In this document: positions 44,475-53,211 of the stretch, piece by piece
Layout of the letters: every line of letters begins with the position of its first letter
How positions within the stretch are numbered: the stretch's first letter is position 1
Position numbers and translations under genes: made by a program
NCBI RefSeq assembly: GCF_947260015.1
Contig: NZ_CAMYOM010000018.1
Location: 1-64,000, forward strand
Length of the DNA: 64,000 nucleotides
Origin: an uncultured Eudoraea sp.
GTDB taxonomy: Bacteria > Bacteroidota > Bacteroidia > Flavobacteriales > Flavobacteriaceae
Direction: 5' to 3'
Notes under the pieces: generated by a model
The model's input: the letters and a program-made list of their open reading frames with translations, nothing else
Told to the model about the DNA's origin: nothing
Databases searched by the model: none

Positions 44475-45056
44475 TTATAAGCCTTCATCAAACCCATCAA
44501 TTGGATTTATTTTATGTTTCATATTTTCTGTTCTTATTTTGTCCTGCAGCATCAGCATACCTTCCAACAATGCTTCAGGTCTGGGAGGACAACCAGGCAC
44601 ATATACATCAACAGGGATTACATGATCTGCACCTTTTACCACTGAATAAGTGTTATAGAAAAAAGGGCCTCCAGAAATTGCACAGGCTCCCATAGCAATA
44701 ACATATCTTGGTTCAGCCATCTGATCGTATAAGCGTCTTAGTACAGGGGCCATTTTGTTAACTATTGTCCCTGCTATTATTATTAAATCGGCTTGTCTGG
44801 GTGAAGGCCTGGCAACTTCAAATCCAAATCTGGAGTAATCATGGCGCGATGCACCGGTCTGCATCATTTCAATTGCACAACAACTTGTTCCAAAGTATAA
44901 AGACCATAAGGAATTGGATCTGCCCCAGTTAATTATTTTATCTAAAGAGGTTACGATAACATTGGCACCGTTGCCTGCCGGGATTACTTTGCCCGGAAAG
45001 TCTTCAGGAACTTTGCCCGGTTGACTCATTGGCTCATTTGTCTTATCTATTCCCAT
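44475..45056 (-). CDS. nuoB: Complex I subunit B (PSST, cluster N2)
   Basis: NuoB carries N2, the last cluster before quinone. Cys ligands are visible as TSCCAIEMM (about 58-66), MGACAISGG (about 122-130) and [15 protein letters not shown] (about 152-166). Two starts are possible: ATG 45077 (200 aa) and ATG 45056 (193 aa). The second is chosen because AAAAGGAG lies 7 bases before it, a rare Shine-Dalgarno-like site in this window, and because the overlap with nuoA drops to ten bases. Confidence 0.95.
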   Translation of the reverse strand: MGIDKTNEPMSQPGKVPEDFPGKVIPAGNGANVIVTSLDKIINWGRSNSLWSLYFGTSCCAIEMMQTGASRHDYSRFGFEVARPSPRQADLIIIAGTIVNKMAPVLRRLYDQMAEPRYVIAMGACAISGGPFFYNTYSVVKGADHVIPVDVYVPGCPPRPEALLEGMLMLQDKIRTENMKHKINPIDGFDEGL

Positions 45057-45397
45057 TTTAATGCTCCTTTTTTCCATGCATATAATAAGCCCAACCCTAA
45101 AATGACAAGAAAGATTAATATTTCAAAAAATGCAATTGCTCCAATATCTTTAAACACTACAGCCCATGGAACTAAAAAGGCAACTTCAACATCAAAAATT
45201 AAAAATAGTATAGCAAATAAATAATATCCCACCTTAAACTGAACCCATGTTGGGCCGATAGTGGTCATGCCACTCTCGTAAGGTTCCCGTTTCTGAGGGT
45301 TATCAGACTTGTGAGAAATTAAATTTGATAAAAAATTCGCCCCTGCAACCAGGACAATTCCAGCAAGAAAAAATACAATAATGGCTTCAGAACCCAT
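45047..45397 (-). CDS. nuoA: Complex I subunit A
   Basis: Three membrane helices in 116 residues. The loop [48 protein letters not shown] (about 33-80) contains the conserved YESG and DVEVAFL elements. It begins 13 bases after korB, on the same strand and with no promoter-like gap, so complex I is probably cotranscribed with the 2-oxoacid:ferredoxin oxidoreductase. Confidence 0.97.
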   Translation of the reverse strand: MGSEAIIVFFLAGIVLVAGANFLSNLISHKSDNPQKREPYESGMTTIGPTWVQFKVGYYLFAILFLIFDVEVAFLVPWAVVFKDIGAIAFFEILIFLVILGLGLLYAWKKGALKWE

Positions 45398-45410
45398 AGG
45401 CTAATTTACG

Positions 45411-46424
45411 TTATTTCACTTCATAAGTTTCTCCGGAGAAGAATAAATCATCAGTCTTTGTAAAGCTCGAATCAGCTTTAACGGCTGCCGTTAATTCATC
45501 AACCCGTTCTTCGAAAGTAACATCAGGAAAACTTCTAATGATACCGGTTATCAGCGGATATTCAGACCTTACCAACATTTGATGTAAGGTTGGATCTTGT
45601 TCTTCAGCATCATGAACAATCAAATCCGCTTCGGTAATTCCATTTTCTCCCAGGGTCACCACTTCTAATTTTAAACCGTTTAAGACCAGACCCTTGTTTC
45701 GTTCTTTACCAAATATCATTGGTTTTCCATGTTCAACAAATAATTGTTTGTCTTCTCGCACTGCCTTGTCCGTATATTTGGAAAAACATCCATCATTGAA
45801 AATTGGACAATTTTGAAGGACTTCGATTAAAGAAGTACCCTTAAATTTTTCGGATTTAATGAACATGTCTGTCATTTCTTTTGGAGTATTTCCCCCAATT
45901 CTGGCAAAAAAACGAGCTTGTGCACCAATAGCCAATTCACCCGGTAAAAATGGTGGTTGGGTATTGCCATAAGGCGATGATTTTGTCTTTTGCCCTACCA
46001 GCGAAGTTGGGGAGAATTGCCCCTTGGTTAATCCGTAAATTTCATTGTTGAACAATACAATATTTAGATCCAGGTTTCGTCTTAATACATGAATAAAATG
46101 ATTACCACCTATGGCCATTGAATCTCCATCTCCCGTAATGATCCAGACGCTTAGGTCCGGGTTGGCAAGTTTAACACCAGAGGCAATAGCCGGAGCCCTG
46201 CCGTGAATACTGTGCATCCCATAGGTATCCATATAATATGGAAAACGGGAGGAGCATCCTATTCCCGAAATAAATACGACATCTTCTTTTTTAAGTCCCA
46301 TTTCGGGAAGCGCTTTTTGCATGGCACGGAGAATGACATAATCATCACAACCCGGGCACCACCTTACTTCCTGGTCACTCGAAAAATCTTTGAATGTATA
46401 TTTCTTTGTCGCTGTTGTCTCCAT
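45411..46424 (-). CDS. korB: 2-oxoacid (2-oxoglutarate-type):ferredoxin oxidoreductase beta subunit
   Basis: This is the TPP-binding subunit. WCPGCDDYVILRAMQKAL (about 22-39), GIGCSSRFPYY (about 54-64), the TPP/Mg motif ITGDGDSMAIGGNHFIHVLRRN (about 97-118) and LFNNEIYGLTKGQFSPTS are typical of KorB. 337 residues is normal. It starts two bases after korA. The reaction is 2-oxoacid + CoA + oxidised ferredoxin to acyl-CoA + CO2 + reduced ferredoxin; 2-oxoglutarate is the likely but unproven substrate. Confidence 0.94.
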   Translation of the reverse strand: METTATKKYTFKDFSSDQEVRWCPGCDDYVILRAMQKALPEMGLKKEDVVFISGIGCSSRFPYYMDTYGMHSIHGRAPAIASGVKLANPDLSVWIITGDGDSMAIGGNHFIHVLRRNLDLNIVLFNNEIYGLTKGQFSPTSLVGQKTKSSPYGNTQPPFLPGELAIGAQARFFARIGGNTPKEMTDMFIKSEKFKGTSLIEVLQNCPIFNDGCFSKYTDKAVREDKQLFVEHGKPMIFGKERNKGLVLNGLKLEVVTLGENGITEADLIVHDAEEQDPTLHQMLVRSEYPLITGIIRSFPDVTFEERVDELTAAVKADSSFTKTDDLFFSGETYEVK

Positions 46425-46426
46425 TT

Positions 46427-48283
46427 CTATTTCATTATTTTTTTAAATTCCTCTATAAGTTCACTATTGCCAAAAGGTAATCCTTGAACCTTATTATATT
46501 GTAAAAACTCAATGCCATGAAAATTCATTCTTAAAACTGAAGCAAATTGGCCTGTATTTAATTCGCACACGATTATTCGTTTAAATCTTTTTAAGACCTC
46601 CTCCGTATTTTTAGGTAAGGGATTTATATAGTTAAAATGTGCAAGCCCAACAGAAGAAAAGCCTTCCTGCTTTAACTCTTTTATCGAAGAATATAAGGTG
46701 CCATAAGTGCCACCCCATCCAATTACCAGTAAATCGCCTTCATCAGCAAATTCAGTTTTCAGTTTTGGGATATAATTTTCAACTCTCTTTACCTTTTCAG
46801 CTCTGACACTGGTCATGTGTTCATGATTCTCGGGGTTATAAGAAACCTGACCAGTCACTTTATCTTTTTCCAGGCCACCTACTCTGTGTTCCAATCCAAA
46901 TGTTCCCGGAATTGCCCAGTCGCGTGCTAAAGTTTCTTCATCTCTTTCATAAGGATTCCATGTTTCTTTTGCTTCTTTTATCAGCTTGCTTTTTATCTCG
47001 GGCATTTCAGATACAGATTGTATTTTCCAGGGTGCAGAACCATTGGCAATATAACCGTCGGTCAATAGGATTACCGGAGTCATATGTTCAATAGCCAGTT
47101 TTGCTGCTTCATATGCATAATTAAAGCAATTAGACGGAGTACTGGCTGCTATAATAATAACCGGACTCTCACCATTTCTACCATACAACGCCTGGAATAA
47201 ATCTGACTGTTCAGTTTTAGTAGGCAGGCCCGTAGATGGCCCTCCTCTTTGAACATCAACCACAACTAATGGTAATTCCAGAATCATGGCCAATCCCAGA
47301 GCTTCACCTTTTAAAGCCAAACCCGGGCCAGAAGTTGTCGTGATCGCTAAATCACCAGCAAAAGCCGCACCAATTGCAGATGTGATTCCGGCTATTTCAT
47401 CTTCCGCTTGTAAGGTTTTAACTCCAAAGTGTTTATGCTTTACCAGTTCATGAAGAATATCAGAAGCAGGAGTAATGGGGTATGAACCCAAAAATAGTTC
47501 CAGACCAGATTTTTCAGCAGCAGCTAAAAATCCCCAGGCAGTGGCCGTATTTCCCATTACTATTCTGTAAGTACCTGCCGCCATTTTAGCAGGAGCAACT
47601 GTATACGAATTGGGAATTAATTCAAGGGTTTCCGCAAAAAAGAAACCTGCATTTAACACCTTTGTATTCGCTTCTATTAATTCTGGTTTGGATTTAAATT
47701 TTTTATTGAAAAATTCTATGGTATGCTCTGTAGATCTGTTGTACATCCAATAGACTATTCCCAGGGCAAACATATTTTTACTCCTGGTGATACTTTTATT
47801 GTCTAGTCCCTCAACCTCTTTTAGCGTTTCTTTTGTGAGTGAGGTCATGGCAACTTCTATGACCACATAATTCTCCAAACTTCCATCTTCCAAGGGGTTG
47901 GATTCATACTGCGCTTTTTCTAAATTCTTTTTGGAGAAGGCATCTGTATCAACTATTACGGTATGACCTGGTTTTAACGCATGTAAGTTAGTTTTGAGCC
48001 CTGCAGGATTCATGGCAACCAAAAGGTCGACATTTTCGCCGGGGGCACTTATTTCAACACTGCCAATATGGACCTGAAAACCCGATACACCATAAAGGCT
48101 CCCTTGAGGGGCTCTAATTTCTGCCGGGTAGTTAGGGAAAGTGGCAATATCATTACCGAACATCGCAGATGTGTCAGAAAATTGAGTTCCGGTCAATTGC
48201 ATACCATCGCCGGAATCACCAACAAATCTTACAACTACGGCTTCCAGTACCTCTTGTTTTTGTTTTGTTTTTGTAGCAATCAT
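46427..48283 (-). CDS. korA: 2-oxoacid:ferredoxin oxidoreductase, fused gamma-alpha subunit
   Basis: The N-terminal gamma domain (about 13-200) shows VRFVGDSGDGMQLTGTQFSD and FPNYPAEIRAPQGSLYGVSGFQV. The alpha (pyrimidine-binding) domain follows (about 235-618) with GSYPITPASDILHELVKHK, LQAEDEIAGITSAIGAAFAG and TTTSGPGLALKGEALGLA. 618 residues is standard for the fused form. No delta (ferredoxin) domain is present, in keeping with a separate ferredoxin gene diverging 166 bases away. It is the first gene of the korAB-nuo operon and carries a Crp/Fnr-like site at its promoter. Confidence 0.95.
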   Translation of the reverse strand: MIATKTKQKQEVLEAVVVRFVGDSGDGMQLTGTQFSDTSAMFGNDIATFPNYPAEIRAPQGSLYGVSGFQVHIGSVEISAPGENVDLLVAMNPAGLKTNLHALKPGHTVIVDTDAFSKKNLEKAQYESNPLEDGSLENYVVIEVAMTSLTKETLKEVEGLDNKSITRSKNMFALGIVYWMYNRSTEHTIEFFNKKFKSKPELIEANTKVLNAGFFFAETLELIPNSYTVAPAKMAAGTYRIVMGNTATAWGFLAAAEKSGLELFLGSYPITPASDILHELVKHKHFGVKTLQAEDEIAGITSAIGAAFAGDLAITTTSGPGLALKGEALGLAMILELPLVVVDVQRGGPSTGLPTKTEQSDLFQALYGRNGESPVIIIAASTPSNCFNYAYEAAKLAIEHMTPVILLTDGYIANGSAPWKIQSVSEMPEIKSKLIKEAKETWNPYERDEETLARDWAIPGTFGLEHRVGGLEKDKVTGQVSYNPENHEHMTSVRAEKVKRVENYIPKLKTEFADEGDLLVIGWGGTYGTLYSSIKELKQEGFSSVGLAHFNYINPLPKNTEEVLKRFKRIIVCELNTGQFASVLRMNFHGIEFLQYNKVQGLPFGNSELIEEFKKIMK

Positions 48284-48347
48284 CTATACATGTTTATTTT
48301 TTGCTTATTTTTAACCTACAATGCCGTCTTATCAAAAATATTGGTGC

Positions 48348-48390
48348 CAAATATAAATTGGACATTTATAAAGAAATATGACTTTTATCA
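48348..48390 (-). promoter_or_regulatory. korA-nuo promoter with Crp/Fnr-like site
   Basis: On the minus strand TGATAAAAGTCA (48379-48390) is centred exactly 33 bp before the centre of a perfect -7 box, TATATTTG (48348-48355). That puts the palindrome near -40, a class II activator position. The same palindrome also serves the divergent ferredoxin promoter. A second -7-like TATTTTTG lies at 48333-48340. Confidence 0.65.
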
Positions 48391-48421
48391 TTAGACGGGT
48401 ATTTGTGGTACATTAAATTTA
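48379..48421 (+). promoter_or_regulatory. fdx promoter with the same Crp/Fnr-like site
   Basis: Read on the plus strand, TGACTTTTATCA (48379-48390) is centred 33 bp before the centre of TAAATTTA (48414-48421), a 7-of-8 match to TAnnTTTG. The fdx ATG is at 48450. One palindrome thus sits at the same distance from both divergent promoters. Confidence 0.55.
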
Positions 48422-48449
48422 CGGACAATTATTTCAAAAACATATAATT

Positions 48450-48800
48450 ATGGCTATTATCATAACCGATGAATGTATTAACTGTGATGCTTGCGTTTCA
48501 GAATGCCCTAATAACGCAATTTATGAACCAGATCAGGAGTGGTCGTATTCAGACGAAACCGCTTTGAGTGGGATGATAAAAACTCCAGCAGGACAAGAAG
48601 TTGATGCTGATGCCGAAAATGAACCTGTTTCGGACGAGTTTTATTTTATTGTTACCGATAAATGTACAGAGTGTAAAGGTTTTCATGACGAACCTCAGTG
48701 CGCTTCTGTTTGTCCGGTGGATTGTTGTGTTCCTGATGAGGACCACGTTGAAACTGAAGAAGAACTATTAGCAAAAAAAGTTTGGATGCATGGTGAATAA
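48450..48800 (+). CDS. Dicluster 4Fe-4S ferredoxin, 116 aa
   Basis: This is a two-cluster ferredoxin with CINCDACVSECPNNAIYEP (about 8-26) and a second motif, CTECKGFHDEPQCASVCPVDCC (about 73-94), in which the spacing is extended between the second and third Cys. The region between (about 30-70) is an acidic insertion. It is the likely electron carrier between KorAB or NifJ and the truncated complex I: it diverges from korA, precedes nifJ, and is flanked by shared regulatory sites. A very strong terminator follows. Confidence 0.93.
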   Translation: MAIIITDECINCDACVSECPNNAIYEPDQEWSYSDETALSGMIKTPAGQEVDADAENEPVSDEFYFIVTDKCTECKGFHDEPQCASVCPVDCCVPDEDHVETEEELLAKKVWMHGE

Positions 48801-48827
48801 CACTTTGTTTCTAACATAAATCTAAAC

Positions 48828-48861
48828 AAACGCCCGATTGAATTTCAATCGGGCGTTTCTC
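48828..48861 (+). terminator. Strong terminator after the ferredoxin gene
   Basis: A 14-bp perfect stem (AAACGCCCGATTGA with TCAATCGGGCGTTT, loop ATT) lies 28 bases after the stop. The 304-base gap up to nifJ otherwise holds only the nifJ promoter region and AT-rich sequence. Confidence 0.9.
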
Positions 48862-48956
48862 ATTTAATGGATTAATCAAATCATCTGAGATAGCGCTCGC
48901 CCTTTTCTTCTCAGAATTCACATTCTTAAATCTACTTTTTTTGGTAAAATAATACC

Positions 48957-48999
48957 TGACATTTGTCATAGAATACCTTTGGTAATAGCCCTAATTTTA
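48957..48999 (+). promoter_or_regulatory. nifJ promoter with Crp/Fnr-like site
   Basis: TGACATTTGTCA (48957-48968) is a near-perfect palindrome centred 33 bp before the centre of TAATTTTA (48992-48999; 7 of 8 with TAnnTTTG). The predicted transcript has a leader of about 100 bases before the ATG at 49105. Confidence 0.6.
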
Positions 49000-49104
49000 T
49001 CCAAAATCTAAAACTAATACTACTTGTAGTTGTAGGAACAAAAATTTGTTATAAATGCACTTAAATTTTCCTAATCTGCTAGTTTCTGCATTAATAAAAT
49101 CACG

Positions 49105-52100
49105 ATGATGAAAAAATTTCCAAAGTTAATTTGTGATGCTAACGAGGCTGTTGCGCGTGTTGCTCATAAAACCAATGAAGTATGTGCAATCTATCCTATA
49201 ACCCCGGCTTCGCCTATGGGGGAACATGTAGATGTTTATAGTTCTAAAGGGCAAAATAATATTTGGGGTAATATTCCCCGCATAGTTGAAATGCAAAGTG
49301 AAGGGGGAGCTGCCGGTGCGGTACACGGCTCTTTGCAGGCAGGGGCATTAACCACTACGTTTACTGCATCCCAGGGTTTACTTCTAATGATTCCCAATAT
49401 GTATAAAATTGCAGGTGAATTGTTGCCTTCTGTAATTCACGTGGCAGCTAGAACAGTTGCAACCCATGCCCTGTCTATTTTTGGTGATCACTCTGATGTA
49501 ATGGCAACAAGACAAACTGGTTTTTCCATGCTGTTTGGAGGGTCTGTTCAGGAAGCCATGGACTTTGCTCTAATTTCTCAAATAGCGTCTTTGCGCACTA
49601 GGGTTCCTTTTTTAAATATTTTTGATGGTTTCAGGACCTCACACGAAATATCCAAGATTGATGCAATTCCGGATGATATAATTGTAGCAATGATGCCTGA
49701 GGATAAGATCATGGAACATAAAAAAAGATCTTTAGATCCAGATCATCCTGTTATAAGAGGAACATCTCAAAACCCTGATGTTTTCTTTCAGGCCAGGGAG
49801 GCATCTAATCCCTTCTATGAAAAAGTGCCTGGAATTGTTCAGGAAGTAATGGATGAATTTTACAAGCATACCGGAAGAAGGTACAGCCTATTTTATTACT
49901 TGGGACACCCTGAGGCCGAGCGGGTTATTGTAATTATGGGATCTGGCCAGGGGGCTGTAAGAGAAGCTGTTGAGGCAATGGCAAATAAAGATGAGAAGGT
50001 TGGCGTAGTGTTTGTTCGTTTATACAGACCATTTTCTGTAACTCATTTTATAGAAAGTCTACCTGTATCTGTAAAGAAAATTGCAGTTCTGGACAGAACT
50101 AAAGAGCCGGGAAGCATCGGGGAACCATTGTATCAGGATGTGATTACTGCCCTTGCAGAGAGCGACAGAAATATAGCGGTTACAGGAGGCAGATACGGTT
50201 TGTCTTCTAAAGAATTTACACCTCAGATGGTAAAAGGTGTATTTGATGAACTAACGAAGGAAAAACCCAAAAATCATTTTACCGTTGGTATAAATGACGA
50301 TATATCTCATACCAGTCTGGAATCCGATGATAATTTTAAAGTGAAAAGTACAACTTTCAATTGTATGTTCTATGGTCTTGGATCAGATGGTACGGTTGGA
50401 GCAAACAAAAACTCCATTAAAATAATTGGTGATACCACGGATAATTATGTTCAGGGCTATTTTGTCTATGATTCAAAAAAAGCAGGTGCACAAACTATTT
50501 CGCATTTGCGCTTTGGCCCGGAACCAATATATTCCTCCTACTTAATTGATAAAGCCGATTTTATAGCAAGTCATCAATTTAATTTTATTGAAAGATATGA
50601 TATGCTTGCCGATTTAAAACCCGGAGGAACCTTCTTGTTAAATTCTCCTTTTTCCAAAGAGGAAATTTGGGACAAACTTCCCAAAAAGATGCAGGAGGGA
50701 ATCATTGAAAAAGAGGCAAAATTTTATGTAGTAGATGCTACAAAAGTGGCGCAAGAAGCCGATCTTGGCAAAAGGACAAATACGGTATTACAAACTTGTT
50801 TCTTTGCAATATCTGGTATCCTGCCAAAGGATGAGGCCATTCAGAAAATAAAAGATGCCATTGTTAAATCATATGCTCACAAAGGTGATGCTGTAGTTCA
50901 GATGAACTTTAATGCAGTTGATAAATCACTAGAGAATTTATATCAGGTAGACTATCCAAAAGAAGTGAGTAGTGAGAAAGGTTTACTTTCCGCAATGACA
51001 AATGCGCCGGATGGTTTTGTTAAGAATGTACTTGAAAAAATATTAGGAGGGCATGGAGACGAATTGCCAGTCAGTGCATTTCCCGTAGATGGAACCTTCC
51101 CGACCGGTACTACGCAATATGAGAAGAGCGGAATAGCTAATTTTATTCCTATATGGGATGATGAAATACTGTGTACTCAGTGTAATAAGTGTGTGGCCAT
51201 ATGTCCACATGCTGCAATTAGAGCCAAAGTCGTCCCTAATAAGGTTATGGCAGATGCTCCGGGTAGTTTGAAATCAGTTCCTGCCAAGGGAAGGCCATTT
51301 ACCGCAGATACAGAATCTTATGTATTACAGGTATCTCCTGAAGATTGCACAGGGTGTGACCTTTGTGTAGCTGTTTGTCCTGCTGAAAGTAAGGAAATCG
51401 AGAATTTTAAAGCCATCAATATGAGGAAGAAACTCGATTTTGATGAGGTGGAAAATGTAAACTGGGATTATTTTATCAATATGCCGGACTATGACAGAAC
51501 GGCCTTACAAATCACCAATGTCAAAGGTTCTCAGTTTTTAGAGCCGCTGTTTGAATTTTCAGGTGCCTGCTCTGGATGTGGTGAGACTCCTTATATTAAA
51601 ATGCTAACCCAATTATACGGTGATAGTATTCTCATAGCCAATGCAACAGGTTGTTCCTCAATATATGGAGGGAATCTTCCAACAACTCCTTATAAAACCA
51701 ACAAGGAGGGAAGAGGTCCTGCTTGGGCAAATTCCTTATTTGAAGACAATGCCGAATTTGGTTTTGGAATGAAACTGGCCTTAACCAAGAAGCAGGAAAT
51801 TGCAGTTAATATGTTAAAGCAGCTTAAAGATGTAGTAGGGGTTGAATTAACAGAAGCCATTCTTAACAATCCGGAAGAAACGGAAGCGGAACGAAGCCAG
51901 AAATTTGCTGATATTGATAAACTTGAAGAAGTATTGTCAAAGAAAAAAGATAATCCCGCTGCTGTTAAACTAAGTCAACTTACAGAATATCTCCGTAAAA
52001 AGGGAGTCTGGATACTTGGTGGCGATGGTTGGGCTTATGATATAGGGTTTGGAGGCGTTGATCATGTCCTGGCATCAGGTGAAGATGTGAATATTATGGT

Positions 52101-52635
52101 TCTTGATACCGAGGTGTATTCTAATACAGGAGGTCAGACATCTAAAGCTACTCCTTTAGGGGCAAGTGCTAAGTTTTCGGTATCCGGAAAACGAACAGGT
52201 AAAAAAAGTCTGGCACTTCAGGCGGTTTCTTATGGGAATGTATATGTGGCTCAGGTAGCAATGGGTGCAAAGGATCTTCATACACTCAAAGCCATTGAAG
52301 AAGCTGCAGCATATCCGGGGCCATCGCTAATTGTAGCTTATTCGCACTGTGGTGAACACGGATATGATCTAAAAGATGGGGCAACGCAGCAGCAAAAAGC
52401 GGTTGAGACCGGATATTGGCCATTGTTCAGGTTTGATCCTTCTAAACCTAAAGGAAAAAAGTTTAGATTAGATTCGAAGGCACCTACTGCTCCGCTAAGT
52501 GATTTTATGTATAACGAAACCCGTTTTACAAGGGTAGTAAAAGAAAATGCAGAATTAGGTGCAGAACTCCTGAAGCAGGCTCAGGAAGAGGTAGAAACCA
52601 AATGGGAACGCCTGGAACTTTTTAGAGATATGTAA
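49105..52635 (+). CDS. nifJ: Pyruvate:ferredoxin (flavodoxin) oxidoreductase, single-chain
   Basis: It oxidises pyruvate with CoA to acetyl-CoA, CO2 and reduced ferredoxin. All domains lie in one 1176-residue chain: the N-terminal pyrimidine domain (IYPITPASPMGEHVD, about 28-42; SEGGAAGAVHGSLQAGA), domain II, the gamma domain (about 420-640), a two-cluster insert (CTQCNKCVAICP at about 692 and CTGCDLCVAVCP at about 750), a proximal Cys motif (FSGACSGCGETPY, about 823) and the TPP site (GGDGWAYDIGFGG, about 972; EVYSNTGGQTSKATP). The second ATG (codon 2) could be the true start. In a family of mostly aerobes this O2-labile enzyme is notable. Confidence 0.97.
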   Translation: MMKKFPKLICDANEAVARVAHKTNEVCAIYPITPASPMGEHVDVYSSKGQNNIWGNIPRIVEMQSEGGAAGAVHGSLQAGALTTTFTASQGLLLMIPNMYKIAGELLPSVIHVAARTVATHALSIFGDHSDVMATRQTGFSMLFGGSVQEAMDFALISQIASLRTRVPFLNIFDGFRTSHEISKIDAIPDDIIVAMMPEDKIMEHKKRSLDPDHPVIRGTSQNPDVFFQAREASNPFYEKVPGIVQEVMDEFYKHTGRRYSLFYYLGHPEAERVIVIMGSGQGAVREAVEAMANKDEKVGVVFVRLYRPFSVTHFIESLPVSVKKIAVLDRTKEPGSIGEPLYQDVITALAESDRNIAVTGGRYGLSSKEFTPQMVKGVFDELTKEKPKNHFTVGINDDISHTSLESDDNFKVKSTTFNCMFYGLGSDGTVGANKNSIKIIGDTTDNYVQGYFVYDSKKAGAQTISHLRFGPEPIYSSYLIDKADFIASHQFNFIERYDMLADLKPGGTFLLNSPFSKEEIWDKLPKKMQEGIIEKEAKFYVVDATKVAQEADLGKRTNTVLQTCFFAISGILPKDEAIQKIKDAIVKSYAHKGDAVVQMNFNAVDKSLENLYQVDYPKEVSSEKGLLSAMTNAPDGFVKNVLEKILGGHGDELPVSAFPVDGTFPTGTTQYEKSGIANFIPIWDDEILCTQCNKCVAICPHAAIRAKVVPNKVMADAPGSLKSVPAKGRPFTADTESYVLQVSPEDCTGCDLCVAVCPAESKEIENFKAINMRKKLDFDEVENVNWDYFINMPDYDRTALQITNVKGSQFLEPLFEFSGACSGCGETPYIKMLTQLYGDSILIANATGCSSIYGGNLPTTPYKTNKEGRGPAWANSLFEDNAEFGFGMKLALTKKQEIAVNMLKQLKDVVGVELTEAILNNPEETEAERSQKFADIDKLEEVLSKKKDNPAAVKLSQLTEYLRKKGVWILGGDGWAYDIGFGGVDHVLASGEDVNIMVLDTEVYSNTGGQTSKATPLGASAKFSVSGKRTGKKSLALQAVSYGNVYVAQVAMGAKDLHTLKAIEEAAAYPGPSLIVAYSHCGEHGYDLKDGATQQQKAVETGYWPLFRFDPSKPKGKKFRLDSKAPTAPLSDFMYNETRFTRVVKENAELGAELLKQAQEEVETKWERLELFRDM

Positions 52636-52704
52636 TTCTGTTATTCAGAAATTTAAATAAATATAAATGTAGTATTTAAAGTCAATTCTAAATTAACACA
52701 GTTT

Positions 52705-53082
52705 ATGGAAGACAAAGCAAAAAGACTCTATGAGACTGCCATTCAAAAACTGAAAGAGGCTAATGATGAATTGTGCAGACCTGAGGAAGACGTTGTTGCT
52801 TTTATGGTATGCCAGAATTCTCATATTGCCATCGATAATTACCTAAAGGGGTTTTTAATTGAAAATGATATAGAGCCGGACGCAAGCGCATCTGTTGATA
52901 AGTTATATGAACAATGTAAAGCTGTGAACAGGAATTTTGAAAAAGTAAATTTATCCGGCTTTGAATGCGAGGCTCATCAATTAGATTCAAGATTCTGCAG
53001 TGGTCTATCCAACGTTAGTAGATGTTTTGACATTGCAGATAGCCTGGATACATTTCTTAGGGAGGAAAAAATCATTAGTTAA
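52705..53082 (+). CDS. HEPN-domain protein, 125 aa
   Basis: An all-helical small protein of the HEPN fold (RLYETAIQKLKEANDELC; FMVCQNSHIAIDNYLKGFLIENDI; CFDIADSLDTFLREE). The RNase-type Rx4-6H motif of toxin HEPNs is not evident, and no MNT nucleotidyltransferase partner is adjacent, so this is probably not a toxin-antitoxin module. It lies 69 bases after nifJ on the same strand; function unknown. Confidence 0.7.
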   Translation: MEDKAKRLYETAIQKLKEANDELCRPEEDVVAFMVCQNSHIAIDNYLKGFLIENDIEPDASASVDKLYEQCKAVNRNFEKVNLSGFECEAHQLDSRFCSGLSNVSRCFDIADSLDTFLREEKIIS

Positions 53083-53211
53083 GAGCTATAGTAATTTCTT
53101 TCGATAAAAAGAACCTATACTTGGGACAACAATATGCGCTATTCGTCCTAGAATACTTCATATTGCCATAATCTTTTCATTACTTGTAATAAACCATTAA
53201 TATTCAAGAAA

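Noticed and set aside
52705-53082. HEPN gene as half of a toxin-antitoxin (HEPN/MNT) module
   Set aside because: No Rx4-6H catalytic motif is seen and no nucleotidyltransferase gene is adjacent.
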